Source: Fidelibacterota bacterium
GTDB taxonomy: Bacteria; Fidelibacterota; Marinisomatia; Marinisomatales; TCS55
Length of the DNA stretch: 32,318 nt
NCBI GenBank assembly: GCA_030746535.1
Contig: JASLML010000018.1
Span: 1 to 32,318, forward strand
Reading direction: 5' to 3'
Positions 15,684-26,089 of the stretch are shown piece after piece. Below the pieces are notes generated by a model. It was given only the letters and a program-made list of their open reading frames with translations, was not told the DNA's origin and made no database searches. A program made the translations under genes and the position numbers. Position 1 is the stretch's first letter, and each line of letters opens with the position of its first letter.

Positions 15684-16502
15684 ATGACATTTATCCAGTT
15701 TTTACAGCAAGTTGATTTTCCTTTTGTAGTGCACCTTATGCGCGGCATTACCTATCTGGGGAATGAAGTGTTTTACATTCTTGTACTGCCCATTGCTTTT
15801 TGGTGCTGGCGAAAAGATGCCGCTGTTCCGCTTGTATTGCTGCTGATTTGTACTCTTGTGATCAATGTTGGATTAAAAGAATACTGGGCGATTCCGCGCC
15901 CTGATAAATCTGTCCGGCTGATTGCAGCTACAGGATTCAGTTTTCCATCCGGTCACGCACAGGCGCCGATGGTACTTTGGGGATATATTGCGTGGATAAC
16001 AAAATCCTACCGCATTCCAGTACTGATAATATTTCTGATTGGCCTATCGCGAGTGTATCTGGGAGTGCATTTTATTCAGGATGTATTCGCCGGATGGCTG
16101 ATTGGATTTACGACACTGTTTATCGGAATCCATTTGCAAAAAAGGCTGAGCTCACGCGATGTTCATTTTGAGCCAATTCCCATGGCGATTCTTTTTCTGT
16201 TTTTAGGTGCTGCCGTCCCTGTACTGTTTTGGCACGACCTTACCGTGAAAGGCGGCGGACTTATGGCAGGCACGCTGTCCGGACTTTATCTCGAAAGGGC
16301 TTGGGTTAAATTTGAAATGTCCTCAACACTTCTGCAAGGCACCGCAAGAGCATTCATAGGGATGTCTGGCGCAATACTGCTTTATCTCGGGCTCAAAACA
16401 ATACTGCCCGATACGGATATTTTTAACTGGATCAGGTATGCGGATATTGGGCTTTGGATCGGGCTTGTCGCCCCGTGGATATTTGCCAGACTTAAGCTTT
16501 AG
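15684..16502 (+). CDS. PAP2-family membrane phosphatase
   Basis: The 272-residue polytopic protein carries all three PAP2 phosphatase motifs: 'KEYWAIPRP' (Lys65-x6-Arg72-Pro), 'PSGH' (88-91) and 'SRVYLGVHFIQD' (Ser122-Arg...His129...Asp133). The catalytic residues are therefore intact. The C-terminal half adds three or four further hydrophobic helices. Substrates of such enzymes include phosphatidic acid, undecaprenyl pyrophosphate and lipid A phosphates; which one applies here cannot be told. It lies 72 bp after the SDR gene on the same strand, and its stop codon interlocks with that of the convergent TPR lipoprotein gene (4-bp overlap). Confidence 0.9.
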   Translation: MTFIQFLQQVDFPFVVHLMRGITYLGNEVFYILVLPIAFWCWRKDAAVPLVLLLICTLVINVGLKEYWAIPRPDKSVRLIAATGFSFPSGHAQAPMVLWGYIAWITKSYRIPVLIIFLIGLSRVYLGVHFIQDVFAGWLIGFTTLFIGIHLQKRLSSRDVHFEPIPMAILFLFLGAAVPVLFWHDLTVKGGGLMAGTLSGLYLERAWVKFEMSSTLLQGTARAFIGMSGAILLYLGLKTILPDTDIFNWIRYADIGLWIGLVAPWIFARLKL

Positions 16503-16873
16503 GAATCTGAATCCACTAGATCTGCCCGCCGTTTCACCAGCTGTACCAGTTCATGGTTTGCGGCGGTAGGCTGTAATTCAAAGCACGTTTCAGCTTCCAT
16601 AACAGCATAATTCCACCAGCCTTTTTTCGTGTACATGAGCGCTAGATTGTGGTGCGTTTGAGCAAGAGCGGAAAGATCTTCCCGTGATAGGTCTCTGGGG
16701 TTTTGCGGATACAGTCTGGCGGCTTCGCGATATTCCAAAATAGCATCGTCAACCAGTCCCTTTTGAGCATACCAATTGCCTAATTCGACATGTCTTGCCG
16801 GCTCATCTTTGCAGGCGCTGAGAGAGAGAAGTGCTACAGCCAGAAATGTAATTCTTGATTGAATGATTTTCAT
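16499..16873 (-). CDS. TPR-containing lipoprotein
   Basis: From ATG 16873 the protein (124 residues) begins MKIIQSRITFLAVALLSLSAC, a lipoprotein signal with the lipobox LSAC and Cys21. The track start at 16921 would add 16 residues ahead of the signal and is disfavoured. Two TPR-like helix pairs follow: 'HVELGNWYAQKGLVDDAILEYREAARLYPQNP' and 'AQTHHNLALMYTKKGWWNYAVMEAETCFELQP'. It is likely a membrane-tethered periplasmic scaffold, with partners unknown. It follows the MFS gene by 57 bp on the same strand. Confidence 0.82.
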   Translation of the reverse strand: MKIIQSRITFLAVALLSLSACKDEPARHVELGNWYAQKGLVDDAILEYREAARLYPQNPRDLSREDLSALAQTHHNLALMYTKKGWWNYAVMEAETCFELQPTAANHELVQLVKRRADLVDSDS

Positions 16874-16930
16874 ACCTCGGTTAAGTAAAATTGGGGGATA
16901 ATACCGACAAAAGGCAAGCAAAAATTCATA

Positions 16931-18199
16931 TCAGTTTATCATGGAAACCGGCTCATCAGAAGTAAGATGCCGAGGCTCTTTTACAAGAAAAATCAGGAGA
17001 GTAACTCCGACAGCTACGCTAACGGCAATGGCAGTAAGGATAGTATCCGTTCCGGCAATCGGTTTGAAATAGCCGGCAAGCATGATCGCTGAAAAAGTAA
17101 ACGGCATCAGAAATGTATCTATAATGGCCATATACACTTTTGAATCCTGTTTCCCAGCGAATTCATAGATCATGTTCATGGCAGAAGGCATAAACCCTCC
17201 GTGACCAATCCCCAGAAAAATGAAAATTGCATATACGCCCGCCATCGTTTCCAGCATTAGCGCAGTAACAGCTGCCGCGAGGTAGGACGAAAAAGACAAA
17301 ATAATGGCGGTTTTATGTCCCAATGCATCCCCGACCTTACCAATCAAATAGCTTGACACACCGGAAGACACTACGGTTATCACCGTAAAAATACCGGCTT
17401 CACTGATATCAAAACCGAATTTATCCTGCGCATGAACCGCATACATGGACATTGCGGGGAAATGAGCGGTGATAAAAATTCTGCTGATAAGATATCTGCG
17501 AAAATTTTTCTGCTGCAGAAACACAGCCCTGGTCTGTTTCCAAAATTCTTCTATGGAAATATGCGGCCTGCTGTTCCGTGAATTGCTCAAATGATACCAA
17601 ATAAAAAGTACGGTTCCTAGAGTGACGGATGTAAACATCAATAAAAATCCCCATCCGAAATTATTCGGGAACGCAATGGAACTGTCCAATATGGCCCTAA
17701 TAATGATTCCGCCGACAAGCCCGCCTATGCTGTTGAAAGCAAACGAAATTCCAAGGAAGCGCCCTCTTGTTTCTCTCGGATTTACATGAGAAATAAATTC
17801 GGTCCAGATTGGAATGATAAACCCCAGAGCCAATCCGTACAGAATAAAACAGATGTAATAAAAAATCCATGCTCCCGGACCGGTGGGCCCGAAGAACGCA
17901 AATACAAATCCTGCAGTAAATATCGGAGGCAGAACAAGTATATGAGCACCGATGATAGATTTTTTATGGTTCTTTATGTTTCTACCGACAATTGCTGAAA
18001 GAAACTGCGGCACAGCGATAAGTATACTGAAAAGCCCTGCTACGGAAATGACAATTTGATCAGGCGCTCCAAGTGTTTTTAAAAACAGCGGAACAACAGC
18101 ATATGTTGTATGAAATGCGATGCCGAACCCCCAGCTGAATTCGTGGGCACAATTCAGGATCAGGTTCGTTTTTTGCTGATTCTTAGTTAAATCAGTCAA
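16931..18199 (-). CDS. Major facilitator superfamily transporter
   Basis: The 422-residue protein has about twelve hydrophobic segments in two halves joined by a charged central loop ('SRNSRPHISIEEFWKQTRAVFLQQKNFRR'). MFS-type features include 'PRETRGRFLGISFAFNSIGGLVGGIIIR' and 'IGKVGDALGHKTAIIL', the second resembling the loop motif GxxxDRxGxK/R. The substrate is unknown. The start overlaps the upstream EamA gene by 8 bp, indicating cotranscription and probably coupled translation. Confidence 0.9.
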   Translation of the reverse strand: MTDLTKNQQKTNLILNCAHEFSWGFGIAFHTTYAVVPLFLKTLGAPDQIVISVAGLFSILIAVPQFLSAIVGRNIKNHKKSIIGAHILVLPPIFTAGFVFAFFGPTGPGAWIFYYICFILYGLALGFIIPIWTEFISHVNPRETRGRFLGISFAFNSIGGLVGGIIIRAILDSSIAFPNNFGWGFLLMFTSVTLGTVLFIWYHLSNSRNSRPHISIEEFWKQTRAVFLQQKNFRRYLISRIFITAHFPAMSMYAVHAQDKFGFDISEAGIFTVITVVSSGVSSYLIGKVGDALGHKTAIILSFSSYLAAAVTALMLETMAGVYAIFIFLGIGHGGFMPSAMNMIYEFAGKQDSKVYMAIIDTFLMPFTFSAIMLAGYFKPIAGTDTILTAIAVSVAVGVTLLIFLVKEPRHLTSDEPVSMIN

Positions 18200-19094
18200 G
18201 ATTGCTTCTCGGCTCGCGGGTCAATGTAACAATCGCCGTAATCAAGAGAACCGCTCCGGCAAGCTGTGCTGGATCCAGCATTCGCCCGCGGTAAACCCAG
18301 TCAATCAGTACAGCAGACAGCGGCCAAAATAATTCATAAATAGTTGTGTGTGATGCCGGCAGCTGCTTTAGTCCGTAATAATAGACAAATAAGGCAAGTG
18401 CCCCTGTGGATACGACAATCAACAAAATTATTTTCCAGTGGTGAACAGAAAGTGATGTTATGCTTATAGATCCCTGCCCAATTAGCAAAACAACAGTTGT
18501 TATTATTGCCGTTATCATCAGCCTAAGGGCAGTGACAGTTTTATAATCCAAAGAAGCAAGCACATGTTTGCCAAGCACCGTGGAGCTTCCCCAGCTGAAG
18601 GCCGCAAGCAGCGATAACAAAGCAGCGATCAGCATTTTTTCGTCTGAAAATACCATTAGATTTACACCGAATGTAACCAAGTATCCTCCGGAAAGAGCCA
18701 TCAAAGCAAGCAGCAAGAATCGTTTCGAAAGCTGCTCTTTCAAAATTACCGATGCCAGAAGAATAGCAAATACAGGCTGAAATTTTTGGAGAAGGACAAC
18801 AACAGACAAATCTATGTATTGCACATAACTTAATGCTTTGGTATAGAAGTAAGTGCCGAGCACACCGCCGCAAATGCTTATCCAAAATACTGATCCCCAT
18901 GTCCGCTGATTAAGGAGTTTTATGTTTTTCCATCCGCGAATCAAAAAGGGAAGGAAAATCAGTGCGCCGATAGCATGTTCAGCCGCTACAATGAAAAGAG
19001 ATGAAATGTCTGAGAGATTTTGCCTCAGAAACCCATCAAGACTCCAGAGAAATGCGGCAAAAATCACCGCTGCGGGAGCAAGATATTTTTTCAT
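18192..19094 (-). CDS. EamA/DMT-superfamily permease
   Basis: The 300-residue protein has about ten hydrophobic helices arranged as two EamA repeats, the first with 'AAFLWSLDGFLRQ' and the second with 'LLAAFSWGSSTVLGK'. The typical ends 'LKEQLSKRFLLLALMALSGGYLV' and 'AQLAGAVLLITAIVTLT' are present. Members export small metabolites or amino acids; the substrate is not readable here. It lies 16 bp after yqgE and overlaps the MFS gene by 8 bp. Confidence 0.92.
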   Translation of the reverse strand: MKKYLAPAAVIFAAFLWSLDGFLRQNLSDISSLFIVAAEHAIGALIFLPFLIRGWKNIKLLNQRTWGSVFWISICGGVLGTYFYTKALSYVQYIDLSVVVLLQKFQPVFAILLASVILKEQLSKRFLLLALMALSGGYLVTFGVNLMVFSDEKMLIAALLSLLAAFSWGSSTVLGKHVLASLDYKTVTALRLMITAIITTVVLLIGQGSISITSLSVHHWKIILLIVVSTGALALFVYYYGLKQLPASHTTIYELFWPLSAVLIDWVYRGRMLDPAQLAGAVLLITAIVTLTREPRSNLD

Positions 19095-19110
19095 GATTTA
19101 GTGATAAAGG

Positions 19111-19686
19111 TTATGCCACGCCGCCACGCCCGGAAATATGGGACATATCAATTCCAAAGGAATTAATTGCTGTATTCCATTGGTCTGCTTCTGGGGTGTT
19201 AAAAATAAAATCCTGTGTTGTGGACTGCAAAAGCCAATCGCCGTTTTCGATTTCCCGTTCAAGCTGACCGCTTGCCCATCCCGCGTGTCCAAGCATCAGT
19301 TTGTAAAACGCAGGACCCTTTTTGTAGGCAATATCCTGAAGAATTTCCCTGTTGCTTGTCATTGCGAATTCATCCGAAAGCTTCACAGTTCCGTCCGTTT
19401 GATAAACAGATGAATGAAGCACAATTCCCCTTTCAATCAGAACAGGGCCTCCAAAGTAAATCTTTGGAATCAGCTGTAAAAACTCTTCCTCTTTAGTAAA
19501 AAGGTGCTCAAACAAATCCTGCAGCTCCGGGTCCTCAAAAGGCTTGTTTACAATTAAACCCATCGCCCCGTCTTTAGTATGTTCACAAATCAAAACGACG
19601 GCTCGGCCGAAATACGGATCCTGCATGTGCGGCATGGATATGAGTAGCTGATTTTTTATTGTGCTCACTTCCAAATGTAGGGTCAT
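19111..19686 (-). CDS. YqgE/AlgH family protein (DUF179)
   Basis: The 191-residue protein matches the YqgE/AlgH pattern: 'LLISMPHMQDPYFGRAVVLICEHTKDGAMGLIVNKP' near the N-terminus, 'YFGGPVLIERGIVLHS' in the middle and 'LMLGHAGWASGQLEREIENGDWLL' towards the C-terminus. The biochemical function of the family is unsettled. It is the first gene of a minus-strand run with the EamA and MFS transporters and is divergent from uvrA. Confidence 0.94.
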   Translation of the reverse strand: MTLHLEVSTIKNQLLISMPHMQDPYFGRAVVLICEHTKDGAMGLIVNKPFEDPELQDLFEHLFTKEEEFLQLIPKIYFGGPVLIERGIVLHSSVYQTDGTVKLSDEFAMTSNREILQDIAYKKGPAFYKLMLGHAGWASGQLEREIENGDWLLQSTTQDFIFNTPEADQWNTAINSFGIDMSHISGRGGVA

Positions 19687-19742
19687 ATTTTACTTAGTTT
19701 CAATTCTATAAATGTTCTATATGGTAAAATGTAAATCTTTTT

Positions 19743-19770
19743 TTGAATCCCTTTCTCATGAAGGTAAATT
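19743..19770 (+). promoter_or_regulatory. Weak candidate promoter for uvrA
   Basis: TTGAAT (19743-19748) and TAAATT (19765-19770) with a 16-bp spacer lie 34 bp before the uvrA ATG. The same TAAATT -10-like hexamer occurs before the FabI/FabL-like gene. I saw no LexA-type box (neither CTGT-N8-ACAG nor GAAC-N4-GTTC) in the 118-bp yqgE-uvrA spacer. Confidence 0.25.
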
Positions 19771-19804
19771 TCATGCTGTCCATTTAAGAATTCATGAGCA
19801 TTAG

Positions 19805-22654
19805 ATGAGCAAATCAGACAATAATATCGTTATTAAAGGCGCAAGGCAGCACAATCTGAAAAATATTGATCTGTCCATTCCCCGCGATAAACTTGTTGTT
19901 ATAACCGGTCTTTCAGGATCAGGAAAATCCTCTCTCGCATTTGACACCATTTATGCGGAAGGACAGCGCCGTTATGTAGAATCTTTGTCGTCATACGCGA
20001 GGCAATTTCTCGGGTTAATGGAAAAGCCGGACATGGACCATATTGAAGGTCTTTCACCTGCAATTTCGATTGAGCAAAAATCCACACAGCGCAACCCGAG
20101 GTCAACCGTTGGAACAGTAACCGAAATTCATGACTATTTACGGCTTTTGTTTGCTCATATTGGCAAGCCGTTTTGCTGGGTATGCGCGCGCCCGATCCAA
20201 AGGCAGACCGTTCAGCAAATCGTTGAAAGTGTATGCAAGTTTCCCGCAAAAACAGGATTGAACATTCTTGCGCCTGTTGTGCGCGGCAGGAAAGGCGAAC
20301 ATAAAGGTGTTTTTAAGCAGGTAACGAAAGAAGGATTTTTACGCGTGAGGGTAGACGGGAAAATTCACAAGCTGGAAGGTGACATTCCCCTTGAAAAAAA
20401 TAAAAAACACTCCATTGAAGTGGTCGTAGACCGAATTGCATTGGAAGGCGACTATAAAGACCGTCTTGTAGAATCTGTAGAATTGGCATTAAAAATCGGA
20501 TCTGGGCTTATCATCATACAGGAGCTTCCCGGGAAGGATCATCTTTTCAGCGAACATTTTGCATGTCCGCACTGCGAAGTATCCATGGAAGAATTGTCGC
20601 CGCGCATGTTCTCTTTCAATTCGCCGTACGGCGCCTGTTCCCATTGTGACGGATTGGGCGCTCACAGAGAAGTAGATCCTGAGCTCGTGGTCCCGGATAA
20701 ATCAAAATCAATTATTCAGGGTGCAATTGCACCGCTCGGCGAACAGCCGCGGGGGAATTGGTACGGAAGCATTCTTAAAAGTTTGTCCAAACATTATCAG
20801 TTTAATTTTACCACACCCTGGCTAAAACTGAATAAGAACGTTCGGCACATGCTTTTGTACGGTACAGGAGACAATGTCTTTAAAATGAAATATTCATCAA
20901 AACGCTGGACCGGCACCTACAGCGGCGGGTGGGAAGGTGCGATTCATAATCTTAACCGCAGATATAATCAAACGCAGTCATCACATATCAGGGAATGGAT
21001 AGAACAGTTTATGAGCCTGAAGCCCTGTCCTGAATGCACCGGGTCAAGATTGCGTCCGGAAAGTATGGCTGTGCAAGTCGATGATAAAAACCTTGGTGAA
21101 ATTTCATCATTGTCCATCGCCAAGGCGCAAAAATTCTTTTCCAATCTTAACCTTTCTAAAACAGACGCAATCATAGCCCATCAAATACTGAAAGAAGTGC
21201 AGAACAGGCTGGAATTCCTTGTAAATGTAGGCTTGGAATATTTGACCCTTGACCGCGCTGCAGCCACCCTTTCCGGCGGCGAGGCGCAGCGAATCCGGCT
21301 TGCGACGCAGATTGGCTCACAGCTGGTAGGAGTACTTTATATTCTCGATGAGCCATCTATTGGGCTTCATCCGAGAGACAATTCCAGACTGCTTAATACG
21401 CTGAAAGTTTTACGTGATTTAGGGAATTCCATTCTGGTGGTAGAACATGATAAAGAAACAATGGAAGAATCCGATGTGCTTGTTGATCTCGGGCCGGGGG
21501 CCGGCGAGCACGGAGGCAAAGTTGTATATTCGGGCCCTCCGAAAAAAATTCTAACATGCAAGTCATCCATCACAGGAAAATATTTATCCGGAAAAAAGAA
21601 AATCGCAATTCCTCCGCAGCGGCGGAACGGAAACGGGAAAGCGCTCACATTGAAAGGTGCAAGAGGAAACAATTTGAATAAGCTGACAGTGTCCTTTCCT
21701 CTTGGAAAAGTTGTAGCTGTCACCGGTGTTTCCGGCAGCGGAAAGAGCACGCTTATAAATGAAACGCTTTACCCTGTATTGGCGAGGGAATTAAATCGTG
21801 CGAGAACTTATCCTCTGCCGTTTGATGCCATCGATGGCTTGGCCTATCTGGATAAGGTGATAGATATTGACCAAAAGCCAATCGGCCGTACACCGAGATC
21901 CAATCCTGCTACATACACCGGTGTTTTCACATTTATTCGTGATCTTTTTTCCCAGCTTCCGGAATCAAAAATGCGTGGCTATAAACCTGGCAGATTTTCA
22001 TTCAATGTAAAAGGCGGCAGATGTGAATCCTGCGAAGGGGACGGCATTATTAAAATTGAAATGAATTTCCTACCGGATGTGTATGTAACCTGTGAAGTTT
22101 GCAAAGGAGCCCGGTATAACCAAAAAACATTGGAAATTCGTTACAAAGGGAAAACAATAGCCGATGTGCTCGACATGTCTGTGGAAGAGGCTTTGGATTT
22201 TTTCAAAAATATTCCATCAGCAAAAAAGAAATTGACCACACTGTATGATGTCGGCCTTGGCTATATCCGCCTAGGTCAACAGGCAACAACGCTCTCTGGC
22301 GGTGAAGCACAGCGCGTAAAGCTTGCAACAGAATTATCAAAAGCAAACAGAGACAGAACACTTTATATCTTGGATGAACCGACAACGGGACTTCATTTTG
22401 AGGATGTGAACATGCTTTTATCTGTGCTGCAAAGGCTGGTGGACAAAGGGAATACGGTCATTGTTATTGAGCACAATTTGGACGTGATTAAGTCAGCGGA
22501 CTGGATCATTGATTTAGGTCCGGAAGGCGGCGATGCCGGCGGTGAAATTATTTTTTCCGGAACACCGGAAGATTTGATTAAGAAAAAGGAATCCTACACA
22601 GCACAGTTTTTGCATCCTGTCATTAACATGAAAAAAATGAATGGAAAATCATGA
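19805..22654 (+). CDS. uvrA: Excinuclease ABC subunit A
   Basis: UvrA is the damage-sensing ATPase of nucleotide excision repair and acts with UvrB and UvrC. The 949-residue length is typical. Two ABC modules are visible, with Walker A 'GLSGSGKS' (35-42) and 'GVSGSGKS' (641-648), signature 'LSGGEAQRI' and 'LSGGEAQRV', and Walker B '[12 protein letters not shown]' and '[12 protein letters not shown]'. Zinc modules are 'CPHC' (from Cys254) paired with 'CSHCDGLG', and 'CESCEGDG' (from Cys740) paired with '[10 protein letters not shown]'. All key residues look intact. The final ATGA overlaps the transketolase-family start. No uvrB or uvrC is in the window. Confidence 0.98.
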   Translation: MSKSDNNIVIKGARQHNLKNIDLSIPRDKLVVITGLSGSGKSSLAFDTIYAEGQRRYVESLSSYARQFLGLMEKPDMDHIEGLSPAISIEQKSTQRNPRSTVGTVTEIHDYLRLLFAHIGKPFCWVCARPIQRQTVQQIVESVCKFPAKTGLNILAPVVRGRKGEHKGVFKQVTKEGFLRVRVDGKIHKLEGDIPLEKNKKHSIEVVVDRIALEGDYKDRLVESVELALKIGSGLIIIQELPGKDHLFSEHFACPHCEVSMEELSPRMFSFNSPYGACSHCDGLGAHREVDPELVVPDKSKSIIQGAIAPLGEQPRGNWYGSILKSLSKHYQFNFTTPWLKLNKNVRHMLLYGTGDNVFKMKYSSKRWTGTYSGGWEGAIHNLNRRYNQTQSSHIREWIEQFMSLKPCPECTGSRLRPESMAVQVDDKNLGEISSLSIAKAQKFFSNLNLSKTDAIIAHQILKEVQNRLEFLVNVGLEYLTLDRAAATLSGGEAQRIRLATQIGSQLVGVLYILDEPSIGLHPRDNSRLLNTLKVLRDLGNSILVVEHDKETMEESDVLVDLGPGAGEHGGKVVYSGPPKKILTCKSSITGKYLSGKKKIAIPPQRRNGNGKALTLKGARGNNLNKLTVSFPLGKVVAVTGVSGSGKSTLINETLYPVLARELNRARTYPLPFDAIDGLAYLDKVIDIDQKPIGRTPRSNPATYTGVFTFIRDLFSQLPESKMRGYKPGRFSFNVKGGRCESCEGDGIIKIEMNFLPDVYVTCEVCKGARYNQKTLEIRYKGKTIADVLDMSVEEALDFFKNIPSAKKKLTTLYDVGLGYIRLGQQATTLSGGEAQRVKLATELSKANRDRTLYILDEPTTGLHFEDVNMLLSVLQRLVDKGNTVIVIEHNLDVIKSADWIIDLGPEGGDAGGEIIFSGTPEDLIKKKESYTAQFLHPVINMKKMNGKS

Positions 22655-24975
22655 AGCCGCCAAATGAATTGAAAACAGTATTCCCCCACTGGGAAGTAAC
22701 AAAAGATCTCATTGATCAGTGTATTGATATTATGCTGAACCTACGTCAAAGCGGACACCCTGGCGGTTCAAGGTCCAAAGTCCACGGCATGGTTGCAACT
22801 ATTCTTTCCGGGGCTATGCGCTGGGATATTCGCGATGCGGGTAAACGGCTTGCTGACAGATATGTGCTTGTTGCGGGCCACGCGAATCCTGTGGTATACG
22901 CAACGCTCGCTGTTTTAAACGAAGCTATGCGGATAAAATTCAAACAGACCGGTGATTCAAAATACACACATTTTAAAGGAGAAGGCTTTCAATTGGTTTG
23001 GGAAGATTTACTGACCCTCAGGCGGAACAAGGGACTTCCCGGACACGCAGAAATGGAAGGCAAAACACTTTTCTTTAAGTTCAACACAGGTCCCAGCGGA
23101 CACGGCTCACCGGCTGCTGCCGGCGAAGCGCTGGCATTAAAATACGCCAATGTGCCGGATGTAAAAGTATTTGCCTTCGAAGGCGAGGGCGGTTTTACCA
23201 CAGGCGCTTCACACGAAACTATCAACTCAGCCTGGGGATTGGGCCTTGGGAATCTCGTTTATTTTATGGACTGGAATGATTACGGAATAGATGATCGCCC
23301 GTTCAGTTCAATTATGTACGGAACCCCCGAAGACTGGTTTGGTTCTCACGGGTGGCATGTTGAAGGAACGATGAACGGAGAAGACTGGGAATCGCTGACT
23401 GATGCGTATTATAAACTGCTGGTAGAAAACGCGGCGCCGGATCAGCCAAAAATGATTTATGCAAAGATGCGAAAGGGGCGCGGCTATTATAAGTATGACC
23501 ATAACAGCCACGGAGCCGCTCATAACAGGAATTCAGAATTCTTTTGGAAAACGAAGGAAGATTTTTCAGAAAAATACAATATTGATTTTGAGCATATGGG
23601 GCAGGGAGCGCCCGACACATGGGATGAACAACTGGAACAAGCCGGATCAATGTTTTCATCCGTTTTTTCAGTCATGGAAACCAATCAGGAATTGGTGGAT
23701 TATTTATCCGATACACTTGTGGACTTGGGGAATTCAGTTCCAGATGACGGCAATTCATGGAAATTTAAATCGGCAGATCCAATTGATATTTCATCTATTA
23801 TAAGCGAAGATGATTTGCCGAACGGATTATTTCTAAAACCGGGGGAAAAAGCGCCAAACCGTATCGGTTTTTCAAAAGCTGCGAGCTACATCAATACACG
23901 GGCCATTGAAAAAACAGGCAGACCGCTGGTTGTGGCAATGAGCGCTGATCTTGCAGATTCCACCAATATATCCGGGTTTGCCAAAGGCTGGGATGGTTCG
24001 CCGGACCTCGGGCTTTTTAACAAAAATACCAATCCCGAAAGTCCGCTGATGCCGCAGGGAATTACCGAATTCACAAATGCGGGTATGATGGCCGGCCTTG
24101 CCACTGTCAATTTCAGCGAAAATCCCTATAATTCTTTTTGTGGTTTCTACGGAGCAATGAGTACATACGGTTCCTTCAGCTATCTTAAGTACGGTCCGAT
24201 AAGGCTGTTCAGCCAGATTGCGCAGGATTCGGATTTAAAGGTCGGGAAATTAATTTGGGTTGTTGGTCATTCAGGTCCTGAAACGGCAGAGGACAGCAGA
24301 ACGCATTTCGGAATATTTTCTCCCGGAGTGACACAGCTATTTCCAGATGGGCATGTGTTGAATATTCATCCGTGGGAACACAATGAAGTTGCACCGGCTC
24401 TTGCGGCGGCCCTCCACACCGACGTGCCGATTATTGCAGTTCATTTGACACGCCCTCCTGTTGAGATTCCGGATCGCGAAGCTCTTGGAATGGATCCCCA
24501 CTTTGATGCAAGTAAAGGCGCGTACCTTATTAAGGATTATGATTCGGATAAGGAAAAAGAAGGTGTAGTGATAGTCCGCGGCACAAGTTCCACAAATTCC
24601 GTTGTCAGCATCCTTCCGCAGCTAAAGGAGAATGGTCCGAACATAAAAATTGTTGCTGCCATTTCCTGGGGGCTGTTTCAACTGCAACCCAAAACTTACA
24701 GAGATTCCATTATGACTGCAGCAGATTGGTATGATTCTATGATTATTACAAACAGCGCAAGAAGGCTGATGCAGAAATGGACATCAAATAGAATTGTTCA
24801 TGAATACACGTTAAGCCCGGACTGGGATAACCGATGGCGGACAGGTGGATCATTGGATGAAATTGTAGCGGAAGCCCAACTTGATCCTGAAAGTGTATTA
24901 AAGGGAATTAAGGCCTTTGCTAAAAATCGGAAAAAGCGTTTGTCGAAAATAAAATCAGAAATTCCTGAAAACTGA
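22651..24975 (+). CDS. Divergent transketolase-family thiamine diphosphate enzyme
   Basis: The 774-residue protein is longer than ordinary transketolase (about 660). It shows the N-terminal 'QSGHPGG' (33-39) and a ThDP motif in which the usual GDG is Gly178-Glu-Gly180 ('[35 protein letters not shown]', with Asn209 in place of the NN end). The pyrimidine-binding region includes '[14 protein letters not shown]' and '[20 protein letters not shown]', the latter matching the transketolase 'GEDGPTHQ' segment. A C-terminal transketolase-like domain follows. The probable reaction is two-carbon transfer between sugar phosphates, but a pyruvate-dehydrogenase-E1-like role cannot be excluded. Its ATG overlaps the uvrA stop by 4 bp, suggesting coupling between functionally unrelated genes. 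Confidence 0.83.
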   Translation: MKPPNELKTVFPHWEVTKDLIDQCIDIMLNLRQSGHPGGSRSKVHGMVATILSGAMRWDIRDAGKRLADRYVLVAGHANPVVYATLAVLNEAMRIKFKQTGDSKYTHFKGEGFQLVWEDLLTLRRNKGLPGHAEMEGKTLFFKFNTGPSGHGSPAAAGEALALKYANVPDVKVFAFEGEGGFTTGASHETINSAWGLGLGNLVYFMDWNDYGIDDRPFSSIMYGTPEDWFGSHGWHVEGTMNGEDWESLTDAYYKLLVENAAPDQPKMIYAKMRKGRGYYKYDHNSHGAAHNRNSEFFWKTKEDFSEKYNIDFEHMGQGAPDTWDEQLEQAGSMFSSVFSVMETNQELVDYLSDTLVDLGNSVPDDGNSWKFKSADPIDISSIISEDDLPNGLFLKPGEKAPNRIGFSKAASYINTRAIEKTGRPLVVAMSADLADSTNISGFAKGWDGSPDLGLFNKNTNPESPLMPQGITEFTNAGMMAGLATVNFSENPYNSFCGFYGAMSTYGSFSYLKYGPIRLFSQIAQDSDLKVGKLIWVVGHSGPETAEDSRTHFGIFSPGVTQLFPDGHVLNIHPWEHNEVAPALAAALHTDVPIIAVHLTRPPVEIPDREALGMDPHFDASKGAYLIKDYDSDKEKEGVVIVRGTSSTNSVVSILPQLKENGPNIKIVAAISWGLFQLQPKTYRDSIMTAADWYDSMIITNSARRLMQKWTSNRIVHEYTLSPDWDNRWRTGGSLDEIVAEAQLDPESVLKGIKAFAKNRKKRLSKIKSEIPEN

Positions 24976-25063
24976 TTTCAGTCTTTTCTTGGCGACCCCT
25001 TGATTCATTATGTATCTTCTTGACTCGCAACCATGTCAATTTCAACCATTTCATCTGTAATTC

Positions 25064-26089
25064 ATGTCTGATTCTTACGTAACCGACCCCACCCGCCTCG
25101 AAGACGATATTGCTGTAGAAAGCACCCTTCGCCCTTCGAAGTTTGAGGACTTTATAGGACAAACAGAAGTGGTGGATAGTCTTAAACTTTACATCGAAGC
25201 GGCAAATAAGCGCGGCGAATCCTTAGACCATGTACTGCTTTTCGGGCCTCCGGGACTTGGAAAGACGACGTTGGCAAATATCATTTCTCATGAGCTTTCT
25301 TCCGAACTGCGCCAGTCTTCTGGCCCCGTCCTGGAACGCGCCGGTGATCTTGCAGGTATGCTCACCAATCTACAGCATCGCGATGTTTTTTTTATTGATG
25401 AAATCCACAGACTGAATTCGGTCGTGGAGGAATATATGTATTCTGCCATGGAGGATTACCGCATTGAAATCATGATAGATAAAGGGCCGAGCGCCAGAAG
25501 CGTTCAGCTTAATCTTGAGCCATTCACCCTTGTCGGCGCCACAACTCGGCTCGGGAATATTACTTCTCCGCTGAGAGACAGGTTCGGCGTAGTACTGCGG
25601 GTTGATTATTACGATCATAATGCTCTCTATGAAATTGTCATACGGTCCGCGGGAATACTGGAAGTGAATATTGATGAAGCTGGCGCAAAAGAAATAGGCC
25701 GCAGATCGCGCGGGACACCCCGAATCGCGAATCGAATTTTGCGAAGAACAAGAGATTATGCTGAAGTGAAAGCGGACGGTAAGATTACGATTGAAGTGGC
25801 AAAAGATTCCCTCGCATCGATGGGTATTGACGAATACGGGCTCGATGATATGGATCGAAGAATTTTATCAACACTCATAGACAAATTTCAGGGAGGGCCG
25901 GTTGGCGTCAGCTCCCTATCAGTTGCCATCGGTGAAGATGCCAACACAATTGAAGATGTTTATGAACCTTTTTTAATTAAAGAAGGATTTATCCAGCGGA
26001 CATCCAGAGGACGCCTAGCTCAGGAACGAGCCTTTACTCTGCTGGGCAAATCCCCATCAGGAAAACAACAGGAAAGGCTGTTCGAATGA
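25064..26089 (+). CDS. ruvB: Holliday junction branch migration helicase RuvB
   Basis: RuvB is the hexameric AAA+ motor that drives branch migration with RuvA. The 341-residue length is typical. 'FIGQ' near residue 30, Walker A '[11 protein letters not shown]' (61-71), Walker B 'FFIDEIHRL' (109-117), '[19 protein letters not shown]' with sensor and arginine-finger residues, and the C-terminal winged-helix domain ('[16 protein letters not shown]') are all present. ruvA and ruvC are not in the window. The 88-bp spacer from the transketolase gene probably holds the promoter, though none is obvious. queA starts within its last codons (4-bp overlap). Confidence 0.98.
   Translation: MSDSYVTDPTRLEDDIAVESTLRPSKFEDFIGQTEVVDSLKLYIEAANKRGESLDHVLLFGPPGLGKTTLANIISHELSSELRQSSGPVLERAGDLAGMLTNLQHRDVFFIDEIHRLNSVVEEYMYSAMEDYRIEIMIDKGPSARSVQLNLEPFTLVGATTRLGNITSPLRDRFGVVLRVDYYDHNALYEIVIRSAGILEVNIDEAGAKEIGRRSRGTPRIANRILRRTRDYAEVKADGKITIEVAKDSLASMGIDEYGLDDMDRRILSTLIDKFQGGPVGVSSLSVAIGEDANTIEDVYEPFLIKEGFIQRTSRGRLAQERAFTLLGKSPSGKQQERLFE

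Noticed and set aside
19687-19804. LexA/SOS box before uvrA (also looked for before ruvB at 24976-25063)
   Set aside because: Neither the E. coli-type nor the Bacillus-type motif is present; a lineage-specific LexA motif cannot be excluded.
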